A stretch of 64,000 bases of DNA from NCBI RefSeq assembly GCF_002099425.1, contig NW_018343972.1, positions 434,001 through 498,000 on the forward strand. Direction: 5' to 3'. A program made the translations under genes and the position numbers. Below, one piece after another: positions 43,386 to 54,704 of this stretch. The notes beneath the pieces are model-generated. The model saw only the letters and a program-made list of their open reading frames with translations. It searched no databases and was not told where the DNA came from. The stretch comes from Phascolarctos cinereus (lineage: Eukaryota; Chordata; Mammalia; Diprotodontia; Phascolarctidae). Every line of letters starts with the position of its first letter. The stretch's first letter is position 1.

Positions 43386-44983
43386 CAGGAGTTTAGGGAG
43401 AGTGGCTCTGATGGTGGGCAAAGGGGATACTTCAAGGAAGCTGCTAATCTCTAGCTAGAGAAAGTTGGTCAGGAAATGATGTCACCAAATAAAAGAGATT
43501 GAAACACAGCCAGGCTGAATTTAAAGCAGTAGAGGAGAGCAAAAGTGAATTCACTCAGCTGCTGCCTACAACATACAGGGTGGGGGTGGGGATGACGCAC
43601 ATGGAGAGGGGAGAGAGAGGAAAGAGAAATGGACCAATCCACCGGGTCTGTGGAGGGCTGCTAATTGCACAGCCCCAAAAGTCATAGGCTATTTCAGAAC
43701 AAATCCCTGAAAACAAGCCAAGAACTATAAATAAGGAAGTCTGAGAGCATCTATTACCTAGTGATTACGATACCACTAGATTTTTTAAATTCTCATGAGA
43801 GCAAATACTGGAGAAGAGATGAGAGCAGAGTCTAAGGACAGGAGGAGTACAATGTCAGAAGGAAGAGACTATAAGGAGTTCTTACCATCATTGTAAATAC
43901 ACAGAATGAGCAAAATTCTAAACCTCTACCTCCAGAGAGCTGAACACACAGAAGACACAGAGATGGGAAAATGGTAGGTCCTCACAACCTCCCAACTTAC
44001 CAAGTGGTTGATGGGAAAGGGCCACTAGAACTTGTGTCATATCATAATTTTCCCTAAGCATATTTCCTTGTATAATGGGGGGAAGTGGAGGCTGGCCAAT
44101 GAGAGCCCAGTCCTTAGAGTATGTATAATATTCTCTGCCTGGTTCCAATACAATGTGTGGAAGTTTCTTCTACATGCAAGTGTCTGAGTGGCTGATGCTA
44201 TGTGGTGGTGCCATATTTTTTTGTCCTTCTCTCTTCCCCAACAGCTTTTAAGTAAGGAGAATGAGGAGAATCTGGGTTGGGGAAGGAACAGCAGCTTAAG
44301 CTACCTTATCTCGCCACCCTATTGCCTGCCATGTGTCTCTCAATACATGGTCCCTGTTTCTTTGAATTTATTCTTTCTTGATCTTAGGTGAATGAGTATC
44401 CAAAGATGAAATGAATCAAATTACGCACTTGTGAACTTCAAAAAGTCAGAAGAACCATCAGAGTTTCCCTTAGTTACTAGTCAGTAGCAGAGACCACTAG
44501 AGCTGGTAGCAGCGTAGCTGAGTCCACTGAGGAGCCACACTTGAGAAGAGACTGCTTGACCCAGTGCAGGACTATGCTGCCCCAGCACCTGAGATGCTCC
44601 CTCCTTCAGGAGTCAGCCCATCTGAGAAAGGGACAACTTGTCCATGGGCTATGCCACACCTAGAAGTGAATTTAGTAGGGATTCTATAAAGACAAGAACT
44701 CCCAAGGCAAGAAGTGCTCCAAAGACAAAAAACGTTTCCTCCATAGGTGCTTCAGTATGCTTTGCTTCAAGTTTGAGCCCATTTTCTCCAGGAACCTGGT
44801 GTGTGTATAAGAGGGATAGTGCAGCCTCTGGGTTGGGGAGAGGTGTTTTATACTTCTGTCTTTGTTATATACCTTTTAAACAATATCCCTTTATAAGGAC
44901 TAGTTGGCATTCACTGGTTAACTGATAATGGAATGGAAATATACCAGATGAGGGCTTGCAAGCAACAGTATCATTTTTTTTTT
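43386..44983. other. No firm feature
   Basis: 1.6 kb without recognised repeats or exons. An acceptor-like 'ctctcttccccaacag' stands on the plus strand at 44229-44244, the wrong strand for PLEKHA2 and without coding follow-up. Confidence 0.4.
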
Positions 44984-44984
44984 G

Positions 44985-45300
44985 CTATCCATAGCATTTA
45001 TTAAGCACCTCCTATGTGCAAATCATTAGGGATACAAAGACAAAAATGAAACAGTACCTGACCTCAAGGGGCTCACAGTAGATAAGCCATATGGCATAGT
45101 GGATGATACACACAGTGGACTTGGAAATTAAAAAACCTGGGTTTGAATTCTGGTTCTGACATTAATCAGCTGTATGATCTGGCCTCAATTTCCCCACATA
45201 AAATAAGGAAACTACTTTACTACCTAATTTAGAAAGTTTATAGAGAAGGAAAGCGCTTTTAGTAAACTGTAAATACATATGTAAATGTGACCTACTATAT
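44985..45300. repeat. L2 3' end (antisense) followed by MIR (sense)
   Basis: 44993-45080 reads 'catttattaagcacctcctatgtgc ... tcaaggggctcacag'. 45085-45300 reads 'catatggcatagtggatgatac ... cctgggtttgaattctgg ... agctgtatgatctgg'. Confidence 0.8.
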
Positions 45301-45483
45301 AGTGAGCTTGTTTCAACTTCTTAGGTGCCCAGAATCATTCCTGATGAAAAAGAATGCAAATACCACAGCATTTATAATTTATTATGTATAATCTATTTGC
45401 TTAGAGTGCTAAACTCATGATGCATGGAAAAACCCGTGGAAAACTAACAGGATCATCTTAGTTATGTATGTTGAAGTTCATAT

Positions 45484-45760
45484 TAATGAATAAGCATTTA
45501 TTAAGTGCCTACTATGTGCCATTTATATCTCCATTGGAGATACAAATGCCAAAATGAGCAAGTTCCTTCCTCAAAGGATGACAGTTTGCTAATCAGTTCA
45601 GCAAACACACAGTGGAAACTGAATTGGATTTGAAGTCAGATAACCAGAGTTCTAATCCTAGTTTTGCTGCTATCTGATCATGTGACTTCAGCCAATGCAA
45701 ATTAAGTTGGGGAGGTGACCTGGAGTGGGTGCTACATTTGAACATAGTAGGTGCTTTGAA
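45484..45760. repeat. L2 3' end (antisense) followed by MIR (sense)
   Basis: 'gcatttattaagtgcctac' with 'tgagcaagttccttcctcaaagg', then 'ggatttgaagtcagataacc' and 'ctgctatctgatcatgtgac'. Confidence 0.72.
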
Positions 45761-45761
45761 T

Positions 45762-46118
45762 ATTTTAAAATTGATTTGTACTTGAACTAACAAGGTAATA
45801 ATAATAAAAATGACAAGATTTCTAAAGTGTGCAAATAAGAATTGGTATAATATTAACATCAACCTAAGGCAGGTATAGAAAGGTAAACATTACATCATCA
45901 AAAATGAAAAAGAGGATTGATAAATGTTCTCGGAGCACAAGATAAGCAGATTAATATACAGAAATACTCTGGGAACAAATCAATATCATTTCACCAACAC
46001 TAACAAATAAGTACCCACCCCTGGATTTGTCAAATTTAACTGAAAATGTTTCTTTTGAGAGGAAACCTATGAAATGCCTAAAATCTAAGAACTGATCCCA
46101 AAATACTGTCTATGAGTG
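45762..46118. other. AT-rich, possibly the 5' part of the R4/Dong-like copy
   Basis: No clear motif. Composition and position suit a decayed extension of copy 1. Confidence 0.3.
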
Positions 46119-46119
46119 A

Positions 46120-46860
46120 CATCCTCATGAACTCAACATGTAGCAAAGAAATTTTGAACAAATGGCTAAGTCCTAGAAATGTGTTCATAGAAATGGAGGT
46201 ATATATGATAACAGTTTAGGATCTGGTTATCACCACAAAAAATTACAAGTGGGTTGTTCTTAAGGGACCAGACTTATTGATCAATTCAGACCATATGCAA
46301 GGAAATGGTAGAAACCGAGCAGCACATCATTGTGGGTTGCAGAAGGACTAAATACCACCTTACAAATACTTCAAAGTATCCTTGAGAATTCAACAAATAA
46401 ATTATATCAGAATTAGAACAATCTTTCAGATAAAACTGTTGCCCACAGTTGCCAGAATATAACATTCATCTATAAAAATTTAAGAACAATTTTTTAATAG
46501 AGGTTGCAGTATCAAATATTCATAACCTGCAAGCTACATGGAATTAGAAGCTTTCCAAACAGAAAGACCTGTTGAAAGAAATTGAAATGGTGTGGGAACG
46601 AGATGAGCTACATAGTATTCCTGTTTCTTGTTGGCTATTAGAGTTGATCCAAAAGATGCTTTCAGTAAGCCTACAGAAGATGAATTTACATCTGAATACT
46701 TCTATTCAGTTACAAAAAGCAGTTATTTTGCCCACTTGTGCAATACTCCACCGAACATTAAATATAAGAGTAATAACAAGATATCTACTTTTCCCAGTAC
46801 TGTTTTTAGCTGAACTCAATTGAAAAAGATGAGAAAAATGAGAATGTTAATATTAATTCG
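46120..46860 (+). repeat. R4/Dong-like LINE, C-terminal ORF remnant, copy 1
   Basis: Conceptual translation shows the clade's C-terminal block in order: an EM-E-x-Y...DLVIT-x-KNYK stretch (family AIQDQVI-T-NY-K), VETEQHIIVGC at 46308-46340 (family ETIQHIxGGC, a zinc-knuckle-like motif), ILENSTNKLY, NIHNLQ, EIEMVW, and IQLQKAVILPTC at 46704-46739 (family IQLQKAVILNTC). Several frame breaks separate them. Clade assignment rests on remembered R4/Dong proteins of reptiles and fish. Confidence 0.7.
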
Positions 46861-47099
46861 GCTACGCCAAGGTAGCTAAAAAAAAAAAAAGAACATTTCC
46901 TTCTCAAAAATAAAGAAAAGCACTGATTGGCTGAAAATTTACAGAAGTATTTCCCAAATAAACAGATATTACTTCCCAAAGAAATAGTAATGGCTGACAA
47001 CTGACATTTGCCACTGGAGTTACCGAATGTAACTGTACTACCTCCAAATGCAGTCTAGCTAAGATCCAAGAATGGAACCAAAAGGCCCTCTATGAATTC

Positions 47100-47855
47100 A
47101 TTTAGTGACAAGAGCATTTAAATGACTGCATCAAGTCTATTTGTTATCAGAAAAAGAGAGGTTCAGGGGAGCAATATAGGATTAGGTCATTGCTAACAGA
47201 AACTATAGAAAACTCATTCTGAAAAAGTCCTAACATATCAATGGTGTTTGCAAGAAAGCAGTAGAAACCATACAGCATATTACTGGAGGTTGCAAATATT
47301 TAGGAACTACTGAAAACCTAGAAAGACATAATCAAATGGCCAGGATTATATGCAATGGATAGGCTTCATAGTCTTCATTAGAAGACAACAAAACTCTGTA
47401 CTGCAAATACAAACCTTAAATTATCCTTGAGAACTCAACAAATAAGCTGTATTGCAACAAAAGCATTTTCACAGATAATTGCCCACAATCATCCAGACAT
47501 AACATAACCCACCAAAAAATTGACAATATTTTTAACAGATGTTGACGTACCAAACTTTCATAACCTCCAAATTATGTCGAATGAAAAGCTTGCAACAATA
47601 TAGAAACCTTGCAGAAAAAATCTAAATGTGATAATGGTAGGAAGTACATATCATCCCTGTCATCCTGTCTGCTACTAGAGTTGCAGTTTCAGTAGGCCAA
47701 CAGAGGATGATCCTGCATACCAATCCCTTTATTCAATTACAAAAAAATAATAATAATAATCAATCACTTTATCCAACAGGACAACTGTTTGCTGAATCCT
47801 AAACATAAAAGAATAATACCAGAATACTGACCTATCCCAGGATCATTTCAATCTG
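47100..47855 (+). repeat. R4/Dong-like LINE, C-terminal ORF remnant, copy 2
   Basis: The same motif order in the same strand: VIANRNYRKLILKK, VETIQHITGGC at 47261-47293, GTTENLERHNQMARII, LENSTNKLY, and a TAA-rich 3' stretch (47748-47762, 47886-47905). About 1 kb after copy 1, diverged from it. Confidence 0.72.
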
Positions 47856-47921
47856 AGCTCCATCCAACATAAAGATGAGAATGTAATAATAATAATTAAC
47901 AATAATGATAACAGCTCACAT

Positions 47922-48105
47922 TCGTAGAATCACAGTTCAGAACTAGAAGGGATAGCAATCCAACCTTCTTTATTATTATTATTTTTTTACAGAAGAGGAA
48001 AGTGATTCCCTTCCCAGAGGGGGAAAGTGATCTGTCTAAAATAATAAAGCAGAGCTAGGACTAGCATCCTGGTCTCTTAACTTCCATTATAGCACTCTTC
48101 TCATG
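47922..48105 (-). repeat. THER1-type SINE, antisense
   Basis: 'gtagaatcacagttcagaactagaaggg', 'agaggggg'-type core and 'agcagagctaggactagcatcctgg'. An ATT run sits in the middle. Confidence 0.7.
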
Positions 48106-49372
48106 ACACAAACAAGGAAAGAATTCTTGGAGGGGAAAAAATAAAGATGAGGACAACATGTGAGGGGATGATGAGGTGACCAGGCTGTCTAGAATAGAGG
48201 ATCCCTGCTGATGAGTTGTGGGACCTAAAGTTGTATGGGGAAAATGGAGCCAGGTGCTGGTGGACCTTAAATATCAGGCTAGGAGTACTAACTGAACTCA
48301 ATTTGCATATGCTCAAGCTCTTTGAGCACCAGTAGTTGGGTCAAGAGGAAGTAGAAGAACCACTGGTTAGTGTGGTCAAAGGTGTTAAAAAAAAAATTAA
48401 GGCAGTTGCATATTGTATATGCATGCTGATTGGGAGTACCAACCTATGAAGCTGCTTATCCTTCTTAGGCCTGTATCCATCTTATGCATATGGGACAGGT
48501 CTTAAAAGAAGCCTTCAATCAGTGTGAACACAGAAGGGGATCACAAACACAGATCATAAACTATAAAGTGGGTTTGGCAAAGGCTTTACTGGTTTCTTCA
48601 TCTTCTCTAAGGAGAGGTTTCTTTTTTATTATTATTTTTTTAACCTTCATATCTTATAGCTCTAGAATTCTATACTCCAAAAGAGTAAAACAAAGAATTA
48701 GAATATAAACAGAATCCTTGGTTATATTATTGTAAAATTTAACATCACTCAGACCCCCTGCTGAATTCATCAGGCTCCCCGAGAAGGGTTCCTAGAACTC
48801 CATAGAGTAGAGGACATGTCAGGAGCCTGGTAACAGCAAGGAGCCACCCAGTCATTTGTTGACCAAGTTTGGATATAATCTGTTGGGACAGCCTGTCTGA
48901 ACTTTGCATGTCAACTATTGTGTTTCTCAAGAGCTGAAAGGAAGATGCAGGCAAGGAGGTCCTTACCTCCCTCCCTCCTTTATCTCAGCTGGCCCCCTCC
49001 CATGCCCACACACACTTGAAGCAAAAAAGCCCAAAGCTTAGAACTGGAGCTGAGCTAGTATCATGGGGTCCAGACACCACAATGTTAAGACTCTCATAAT
49101 GGGAAGTCCCCAAACTTTTTTTAAATAACTAGTAAGAAGTCCCAACCCAGGTCCTTTGACTCTAGATTTAATATTTCTTTCAGTATATACCAATAACAAT
49201 TACATTAAAAAATCAAACCCATAAACTTTACATATATGCAGAGAGAAAATACATCAGAATGGGGCAAGAGTAAATAAGTCATTATTTTTAGATAAAAGTA
49301 CAAATTCTTTTTTAAAAAATAAAACTAGTTCTGACCACATGGTTATATTGGGCTTTATTCAGGAGACTTTCC
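48106..49372. other. No feature identified
   Basis: 1.25 kb of unique-looking DNA. The 48745-48954 minus-strand open stretch has no recognisable motif. Confidence 0.4.
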
Positions 49373-49374
49373 CC

Positions 49375-49440
49375 TTTGAGATTGTTACATTCCTAGTGCC
49401 TGGCATGAAGTAGGCACTTAATAAATGCTTACTGGTTCAC
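49375..49440 (+). repeat. L2 3' tail
   Basis: 'tcctagtgcctggcatgaagtaggcacttaataaatgc'-type ending, split here as 'gtgcctggcatgaagtagg' and 'taataaatgcttactgg'. Confidence 0.8.
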
Positions 49441-49569
49441 AATGAAAAAAATTTTTCAAGGTTAAAAAAAATAACCTCCCAAAGGTTGGAAAGACCTAAA
49501 ACCAAAAAGAGAACAGGGCAACTAAAGATGCAAAATATTTGAATAAATCCCAAGAAACTCTTCCAAAAT

Positions 49570-49655
49570 ATTCATAGAATCACAGATTGTTAGAGCTTGA
49601 AGGTATCTGAAAGATAATTTAATCCAGCTTCCTCATTTTATCAGACAGTGATTCT
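49570..49655 (-). repeat. THER1-type SINE fragment, antisense
   Basis: 'atagaatcacagattgttagagc', 'gaaggtatctgaaagataatttaatcc'. Confidence 0.7.
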
Positions 49656-50035
49656 AATTCCAAACAGCCATTCACCTGTGCCATCTAGTAGCATTGACTA
49701 CAGAATAATTCCTATCCCCTTCCCTACACCAGTTACTAGAAGTCAATCCACTTAGCTTTGGAAGGGGGGAAGAGCAAGATGGGAATCATTGCCTTGAGGA
49801 GTACAAACTCTACCAGCCTCAGAACAGACTCTGTTTCATATCCCATCCAGCCTTCCACCCCAGCAATCTTGCCGTCTGCCTACAATCTCCATGATTCCCC
49901 AGATGAAAATTCCCTTCCCTGGCCACCGATCCTATGCAAGTGTGGTCCACCCCCCATTAGAATGGAAGCTTCTTCTATGGTCTATGAATGTAGCAGCAAA
50001 TGGTTGCATTGTAAAAAATGAAGAAAGGGACAGAT
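49656..50035. other. No feature identified
   Basis: Unique-looking sequence. Confidence 0.4.
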
Positions 50036-50147
50036 TTGTCGAAATCCAGGAAAACTTGGATGAACCTCTGCAGAGGAAAGGGAGCAGAACAATTTATACA
50101 GTGATTACAACATTATAGCGAAAAACTACTCTGAAGGTCTTAAGAAT

Positions 50148-50340
50148 TCCAATTAATAATAGCTCATTTATATATCATTTACTTTGTGCCAGGTACCATG
50201 CTAAATGCTCTACAATTATTATCTCATTTGATTCTCATAACTACCCTGGGAAGTGGGTATTATCCCAATTTTACAGATGAGGAAACTGACACAAGCAGAG
50301 GTTAAGTGACTTGCCCAGGAACACAAAGTTAGGAAGAGCA
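50148..50340 (-). repeat. MIR SINE, antisense, inside the L1/HAL1 end
   Basis: 'aatagctcatttatatatc', 'gtgccaggtaccatgc', 'acagatgaggaaactgac', 'gacttgcccaggaacac'. Because a MIR-type insertion splits it, this L1/HAL1 copy must be old, unless the order is the reverse. Confidence 0.85.
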
Positions 50341-50499
50341 TCTCCTGACAGAAAATAGATATACTTGAGGTGTAGAATGAGATGTATATTATCAGACACG
50401 GCCAACATATAGCTGGACTTCTTTCGCTTAACTATGCTTATTTGTTACAAGGAAGCTTTTAAAGAAAAAATTTAGGAGGCAATAGGGAAGTGATAATGA

Positions 50500-50555
50500 T
50501 AGAAGAAGAAGGAGGAGGAGGAGGAGGAGGAGAAGGTAAGAGGAGGAGGAGGAGG
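50500..50555. repeat. (GGA)n microsatellite
   Basis: GGA/GAA units with an AGGTAAG interruption. Confidence 0.93.
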
Positions 50556-50666
50556 GTCACTAAAGCAATTTTAAAAATTTTTTAAAGGAATTTCAGAGGG
50601 AGATACAGACAACTTGGCAACTTTGAAACTAACATGTTAAATTTATACTTTAACAAAACCTAGCTG

Positions 50667-50810
50667 GGGGAACTAGATGGCTCAGTGGATAGAGCACCGG
50701 CCCTGGATTCAGAAAGACCAGAGTTCAAATCTGGCTTCAGACACTTGACACTTACTAGCTATGTAACCCTGGGCAAGTCACTTCATCCCATTGCCCCCAA
50801 AAAAGAAAAA
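50667..50810 (+). mobile_element. tRNA-derived marsupial SINE with perfect 12-bp target duplication
   Basis: 'gggaactagatggctcagtgg', 'gagttcaaatctggcttcag', 'ggcaagtcacttcatccc', A tail. Direct repeats aaaacctagctg at 50655-50666 and 50811-50822 are identical, so the insertion is comparatively young. Confidence 0.95.
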
Positions 50811-50942
50811 AAAACCTAGCTGCATATCACAGAGATTCATGGTTTCATATGCAAACTCTTTCTGTTCTTTCATATATAAATGTTCATATTTGTTTGTCAA
50901 ATTCAGAATAACAAAAAATAAAAATTATTAAAAAAAAAGAAT

Positions 50943-51037
50943 TGAGGATAGAGACTTTCTTTTGTATTTGTATCTCATAGCACAGTGCAGGCACATAGTA
51001 GGCATTTAATAAATACTTTTTCATTCATTCATTTTTT
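50943..51037 (+). repeat. L2/MIR 3' tail
   Basis: 'gaggatagagactttcttttg', 'cacagtgcaggcacatagtaggc', 'aataaatactttttcattcattc'. Confidence 0.78.
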
Positions 51038-51084
51038 CCATGAAGAAACTGAGACCAAATAGGAAAAGTGACTTACCTAAAGTC

Positions 51085-51260
51085 AGTCAGTCAATAAAGG
51101 TTCATTAAGCACCTATTTGTACCAGGCACTGTGCCTTGGCACACTGGGGAAACAAAGAAAGGCAAAAAGTCCCTAATGTCAAGGAGCTCACATGTAAACT
51201 ATTATAAACAAACAAGCTATGTATGGGTCACATAAGTCACAGAAGTCACAAAGGTAGCAA
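51085..51260 (-). repeat. L2 3' end, antisense
   Basis: 'caataaaggttcattaagcacc', 'accaggcactgtgccttgg', 'tcaaggagctcacatg'. Confidence 0.82.
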
Positions 51261-51294
51261 AGAGAAGATGAAATTCAACCCAGGTCCTTTGAGT

Positions 51295-51580
51295 GTGGTT
51301 GAATAGAAAAGGCACTGAGTTTTGGGGCAGCTAGGTGGCACAGTGGATAGAGCACCAGCCCTAGACTCAGGCAGACCTGAGTTCAAATCTGGCCTAGCTG
51401 TATGACCCTGGGCAAGTCACTTGGCTCAACTGGCTCAAAAAATGAAGGAACTGGGTTTCAAATCAGAGGACCTGGCTTCAAAACCAGGCTCTGCTATTTA
51501 TTATCTATGTAACCTTGGGCAAACCATTTCCCCTTCTTTTACAAATAAGGAAACAAGATCAGAGAATTTGTTGGACCAGA
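51295..51580 (+). repeat. MIR SINE split by a tRNA-SINE
   Basis: The left stub 'aaaaggcactgag' and the right part 'ggacctggcttcaaaaccagg', 'tatgtaaccttgggcaaacc' surround the SINE at 51322-51440 ('ggggcagctaggtggcacag ... ggcaagtcacttgg'). Direct repeats aaggcactgagttt and aaggaactgggttt (12 of 14) flank it. Confidence 0.85.
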
Positions 51581-51581
51581 T

Positions 51582-51811
51582 CAGAGGTTCTGAATATTTT
51601 TTGTATCATGGACCCCTTTGGCAGTCTGGTGAAGCCTATGGAACCCTTCATAAAATAGCATGTTTAAAAGCAGAAAATAGACTACATGGCATCACAAAGG
51701 AATTTCAATGACACTGAAATAAAGATATATTTTTCCCCATCCAAGTTCACAGACACTCCCCCACTCCCAAAACCTTCCCTTTGGTGGAAAAGCCCAGGTT
51801 AAGAAGCCCTC
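51582..51811. mobile_element. hAT-type MITE
   Basis: Ends 'cagaggttctgaat' and 'ggttaagaagccctct' are inverted repeats; the interior 'catggacccctttggcagtctggtgaagcc' matches the decayed copy at 1078. The flanking 8-mers do not agree, so the target duplication is lost. Confidence 0.75.
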
Positions 51812-51814
51812 TAA

Positions 51815-51990
51815 GGTCACAAGATCAAAAACTTGGAGCTGGAAGGGGCCTTCTACTCAAGTCCCTCCCAACTCCCTTATACAGATGAGAAAACTGAGAC
51901 CCAAGGAAATAAAGTGACAAATAGCAGAACCAACTCAGGTTCTCTCACTCCAGATCCTGCCTTTTTACCGACACACCAGGTTTCTCAGGG
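51815..51990 (-). repeat. THER1-type SINE, antisense
   Basis: 'acttggagctggaaggggcc', 'acagatgagaaaactgagacc', 'aactcaggttctctcactcc'. Confidence 0.8.
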
Positions 51991-52069
51991 CAATAACAGT
52001 GGCACTTTTGTCTGAGTAGACAAGACCCATCGCTCCCACTCCACCCCCAAACAACCTGTTCTCCAGATG

Positions 52070-52243
52070 GAGAATGGTGTAATACATAGAGTACTGGGTT
52101 TGGAATCTGGAAGACTTGGGTTCAAATTCTGCCTTAGACACTAGCTCCATGACCTTGGGCAAGTTACAGTTTCTCTTCTGAGGCGGCTAGGTTGGATCTC
52201 TAAGATTCTTTCCATCCTGAAACCTACAATCCCATGATCTATG
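52070..52243 (+). repeat. THER1-type SINE
   Basis: 'atagagtactgggtttggaatc', 'gggttcaaattctgcc', 'catgaccttgggcaagttac', 'tagattctttccatcctgaaacc'-type end. Confidence 0.88.
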
Positions 52244-52460
52244 GCACCCAACACTGGGTTTCAAGCAGAATTGATGCACAGAGCTCAGGCAGGTCTTACT
52301 CTGGTATCTTATTTTCCCTGTTTGGTTCCTCTCACCCTAAAGCCTAACTCAGCAGATGAACACAGACCCAAGTAGCTCAGCAAGGCAAAATAGGAAATGC
52401 CAAGTGAGGTAATCAAAACCACTTGCACTCTTAGCAGAGGAGCTGAGGGGAGACAGCAGC

Positions 52461-52546
52461 AGCAGCCCAGCCCAACCCAGCCAAGACCCAGCCCAGCCCA
52501 GCCCAGCCCAGCCCAGCTCAGCCCTGCCCTGCCCTGCCCTGCCCAG
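52461..52546. repeat. (AGCCC)n minisatellite
   Basis: About 13 five-base units of AGCCC grading into TGCCC. On the minus strand, which is the PLEKHA2 sense strand, it is (GGGCT)n, with runs of three G every five bases. Confidence 0.95.
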
Positions 52547-52547
52547 G

Positions 52548-53803
52548 TCACATAAACCATTCTGCCAAGCCCCTCAGAGCTCTATAGCATCCTAAAAATG
52601 TAAAGAGAAAGATGGTCTCAGAGGAGTTGGTTGAAATTGCCTCCACCCAGGGAGACAAAGACCTACCTGTTAGGTTATCCGGACCCTGAAGAAATAAATA
52701 AAATGCAAGCAACTAGCCAGCACAGGTCCTCTGGGGGCTGCAGTAATAATGCTTGATAAGACATGCTGGGAGCTAGAATGATGGGTTGGGAAGGCTTAGC
52801 CGGTAATTCTCCTTTCTAAAGCATGTTAAAGATGGCAAAGTACTTTATCCCCAACGCTGTGAGGAAGATCACACAAGGATTATCATCTTACACTTTACAA
52901 ATTGAGGAAACTCAGACAACTCATTAGTGTTGGAGCCCCTTTTCCACTATCCCACATTACTCCCCACTTTTCAGAACCTCACTCTCTCCTTCCTGAGCCA
53001 CTTACAAGGATTCTTCCCTCCCCCAACATTTCCTATACCTCCAGAATTCATATTGGCAGGCCTGGGGCTACTGTTTTGGGGGCTCAGCCCACTATGGCAA
53101 CATGACAGGAATTTGTAAGCCTACTTCCATTTACACTTACTCAAAGGAAAGAACAAGCAAAAGAACAAGAAAAATGCCAACAAGAGAAAAAAGAAAGGGT
53201 TTACAGAATCTTTCACAGAACTAACATTTGAACAGCTGAAAGTTTCCAAGCCAAGAGGAAAATGACAACATAGGAGGTGGCTTGCTGAGGAGATGAGGAT
53301 AACCATCTCTAGATAAGGTGAAAACAATCATACCAGCTAAATCCAGCACTAATAGAATAGTTCCATGAACACAGGTTTTCATGTAGTACATGCACTTATT
53401 CTGGGTAGCCTCACAAAAAAAAGTGGGAAGAGACGAAAACATATAACATAATGGGTCTAGGTGACTTTTACAAGGCCAATCTCAATAAGGTCTGGCTACC
53501 AAGTCATAGTATCTGGGAAAAGTACAAAAGGTTAAGTCACCAGGGAAAAGCCTACACACTCAACCCTGAAAGCCTACATGTCTGTAAGCATCTACATGAT
53601 ACTTAATGTTTGACGATGGTGGTGGTACAACTTTAATGCATCCAAAAAGGAGATTCATATGGCTTCAAGTCTTCTGCTATACTCTCTCTGTGGAACTGGC
53701 TATAAGCAAAGGAAAAGGAAGAAGGTGAAGGAGGTGGCAGTCTCATTGATTCCTATCCTGGTCAGAGCACATCTGATATATTTTTATCTAGTTACAGTTG
53801 CTC
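52548..53803. other. Mostly unique; a decayed MIR fragment near 52830-52925
   Basis: 'ggcaaagtactttatccc' and 'cactttacaaattgaggaaactcag' look like a reversed MIR. Otherwise no feature. Confidence 0.45.
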
Positions 53804-53804
53804 C

Positions 53805-54245
53805 ATTTTAAGAAGATCATTGGCAAGGAGAGGAGGGTGTCCAGGATGGTGAAGGAACCCAGAACCATGCTATACGAGGTTCCATTGAAGGAACTGAGGG
53901 TGTTAAGCATGAAGAAGGTCGAGGAAGGATATGATTAACGTATTTGAAGGGCTGCCACGTAAAGAAGGGGCTATATTTGTTCTCCTTGGCCTCAGAGGGT
54001 GGAACTAGAAGAAAATGGGGAAGAGTTACAGAAAGGCAGAAATCACATTTAGTTTAAGGAAAATTTCTCTATGGTAAGGACAGCCCAAGGGTGAAATAAA
54101 CTGCCTCAAGAAGTAAAGAATTCCATATCAGTGTGGATCTTTAAGTAGAGGCAAGCTGATTATACCTCAAGGATGCCTCTTGATGCAGGTTGGACTAAAA
54201 GACCTAGGGTCTCTTCCAACTCTGAGAGTCCCAACCTCAGAGAGG
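53805..54245 (-). repeat. L3/CR1-type LINE 3' end, antisense
   Basis: 'tatttgaagggctgccac', 'ctccttggcctcagagggtggaactag', 'aaatttctctatggtaaggacagcc', 'aactgcctcaagaagtaaagaattcc', 'ggttggactaaaagacc' parallel the copy at 25435-26040. Confidence 0.82.
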
Positions 54246-54329
54246 AAAGAGGGGACTTGGCCAAGTGTATATTTTAATTAAATCCACAATGCTGGGATCA
54301 TAGGGAAGACACTTGCAAATACAACTAAT

Positions 54330-54470
54330 TGTAAGAAGCCTTAGAAATCTGCCAGTTCAACGCCAAAGAAGGATGGGAAAGTGCCCAAAGTCACATGGCT
54401 ATCAGAAGCAACATTGGGATTTCAATTCAGATATTTTGACTTCAAATCCAAGGCTCTTTCTACTTCATGC
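54330..54470 (-). repeat. THER1-type SINE fragment, antisense
   Basis: 'aagtgcccaaagtcacatggc', 'tttcaattcagatattttgac', 'ctctttctacttcatgcc'. Confidence 0.6.
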
Positions 54471-54704
54471 CACTCTTGCCTCCCTTCCTCTCTCTCCTCT
54501 TCTCTTTCATAAGTTGTATCCCATGCGAATCTGCAGTTTTAGTTCCATGTTGGAAAGGAGAGAGGAACAAGATCATTGGGACATCCTGTACCCAAACTCT
54601 TCAAGAAGTATAGGAAGGAAGTATAGTTTCATAGGGAAAGTCTTGGAGAAAGAGAGGGAGGGTGTACTGAGAAGGGCCAGTCAACAGAGGGATGTGCCAA
54701 CCTG

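Larger units (their letters stand above)
50040..50940 (+). repeat. L1/HAL1-type 3' end, split by MIR and a SINE
   Basis: 'gggagcagaacaatttatacag' and 'ctctgaaggtcttaagaattcc' (to 50148), then after the MIR 'cctgacagaaaatagatatac', 'gaatgagatgtatattatcag', 'ttatttgttacaagg', a GGA tract, the tRNA-SINE, and the tail 'aataaaaattattaaaaaaa' at 50917-50938. Confidence 0.78.

Noticed and set aside
44229-44400. Acceptor-like 'ctctcttccccaacag' on the plus strand
   Set aside because: Wrong strand for PLEKHA2, no donor or coding content after it.
44460-44940. Possible terminal repeat of an LTR element
   Set aside because: 'tgttttatacttctgtctttg' resembles 'tgttttgtacttctgtccttg' near 40737, but no paired ends, primer-binding site or target duplication could be shown.
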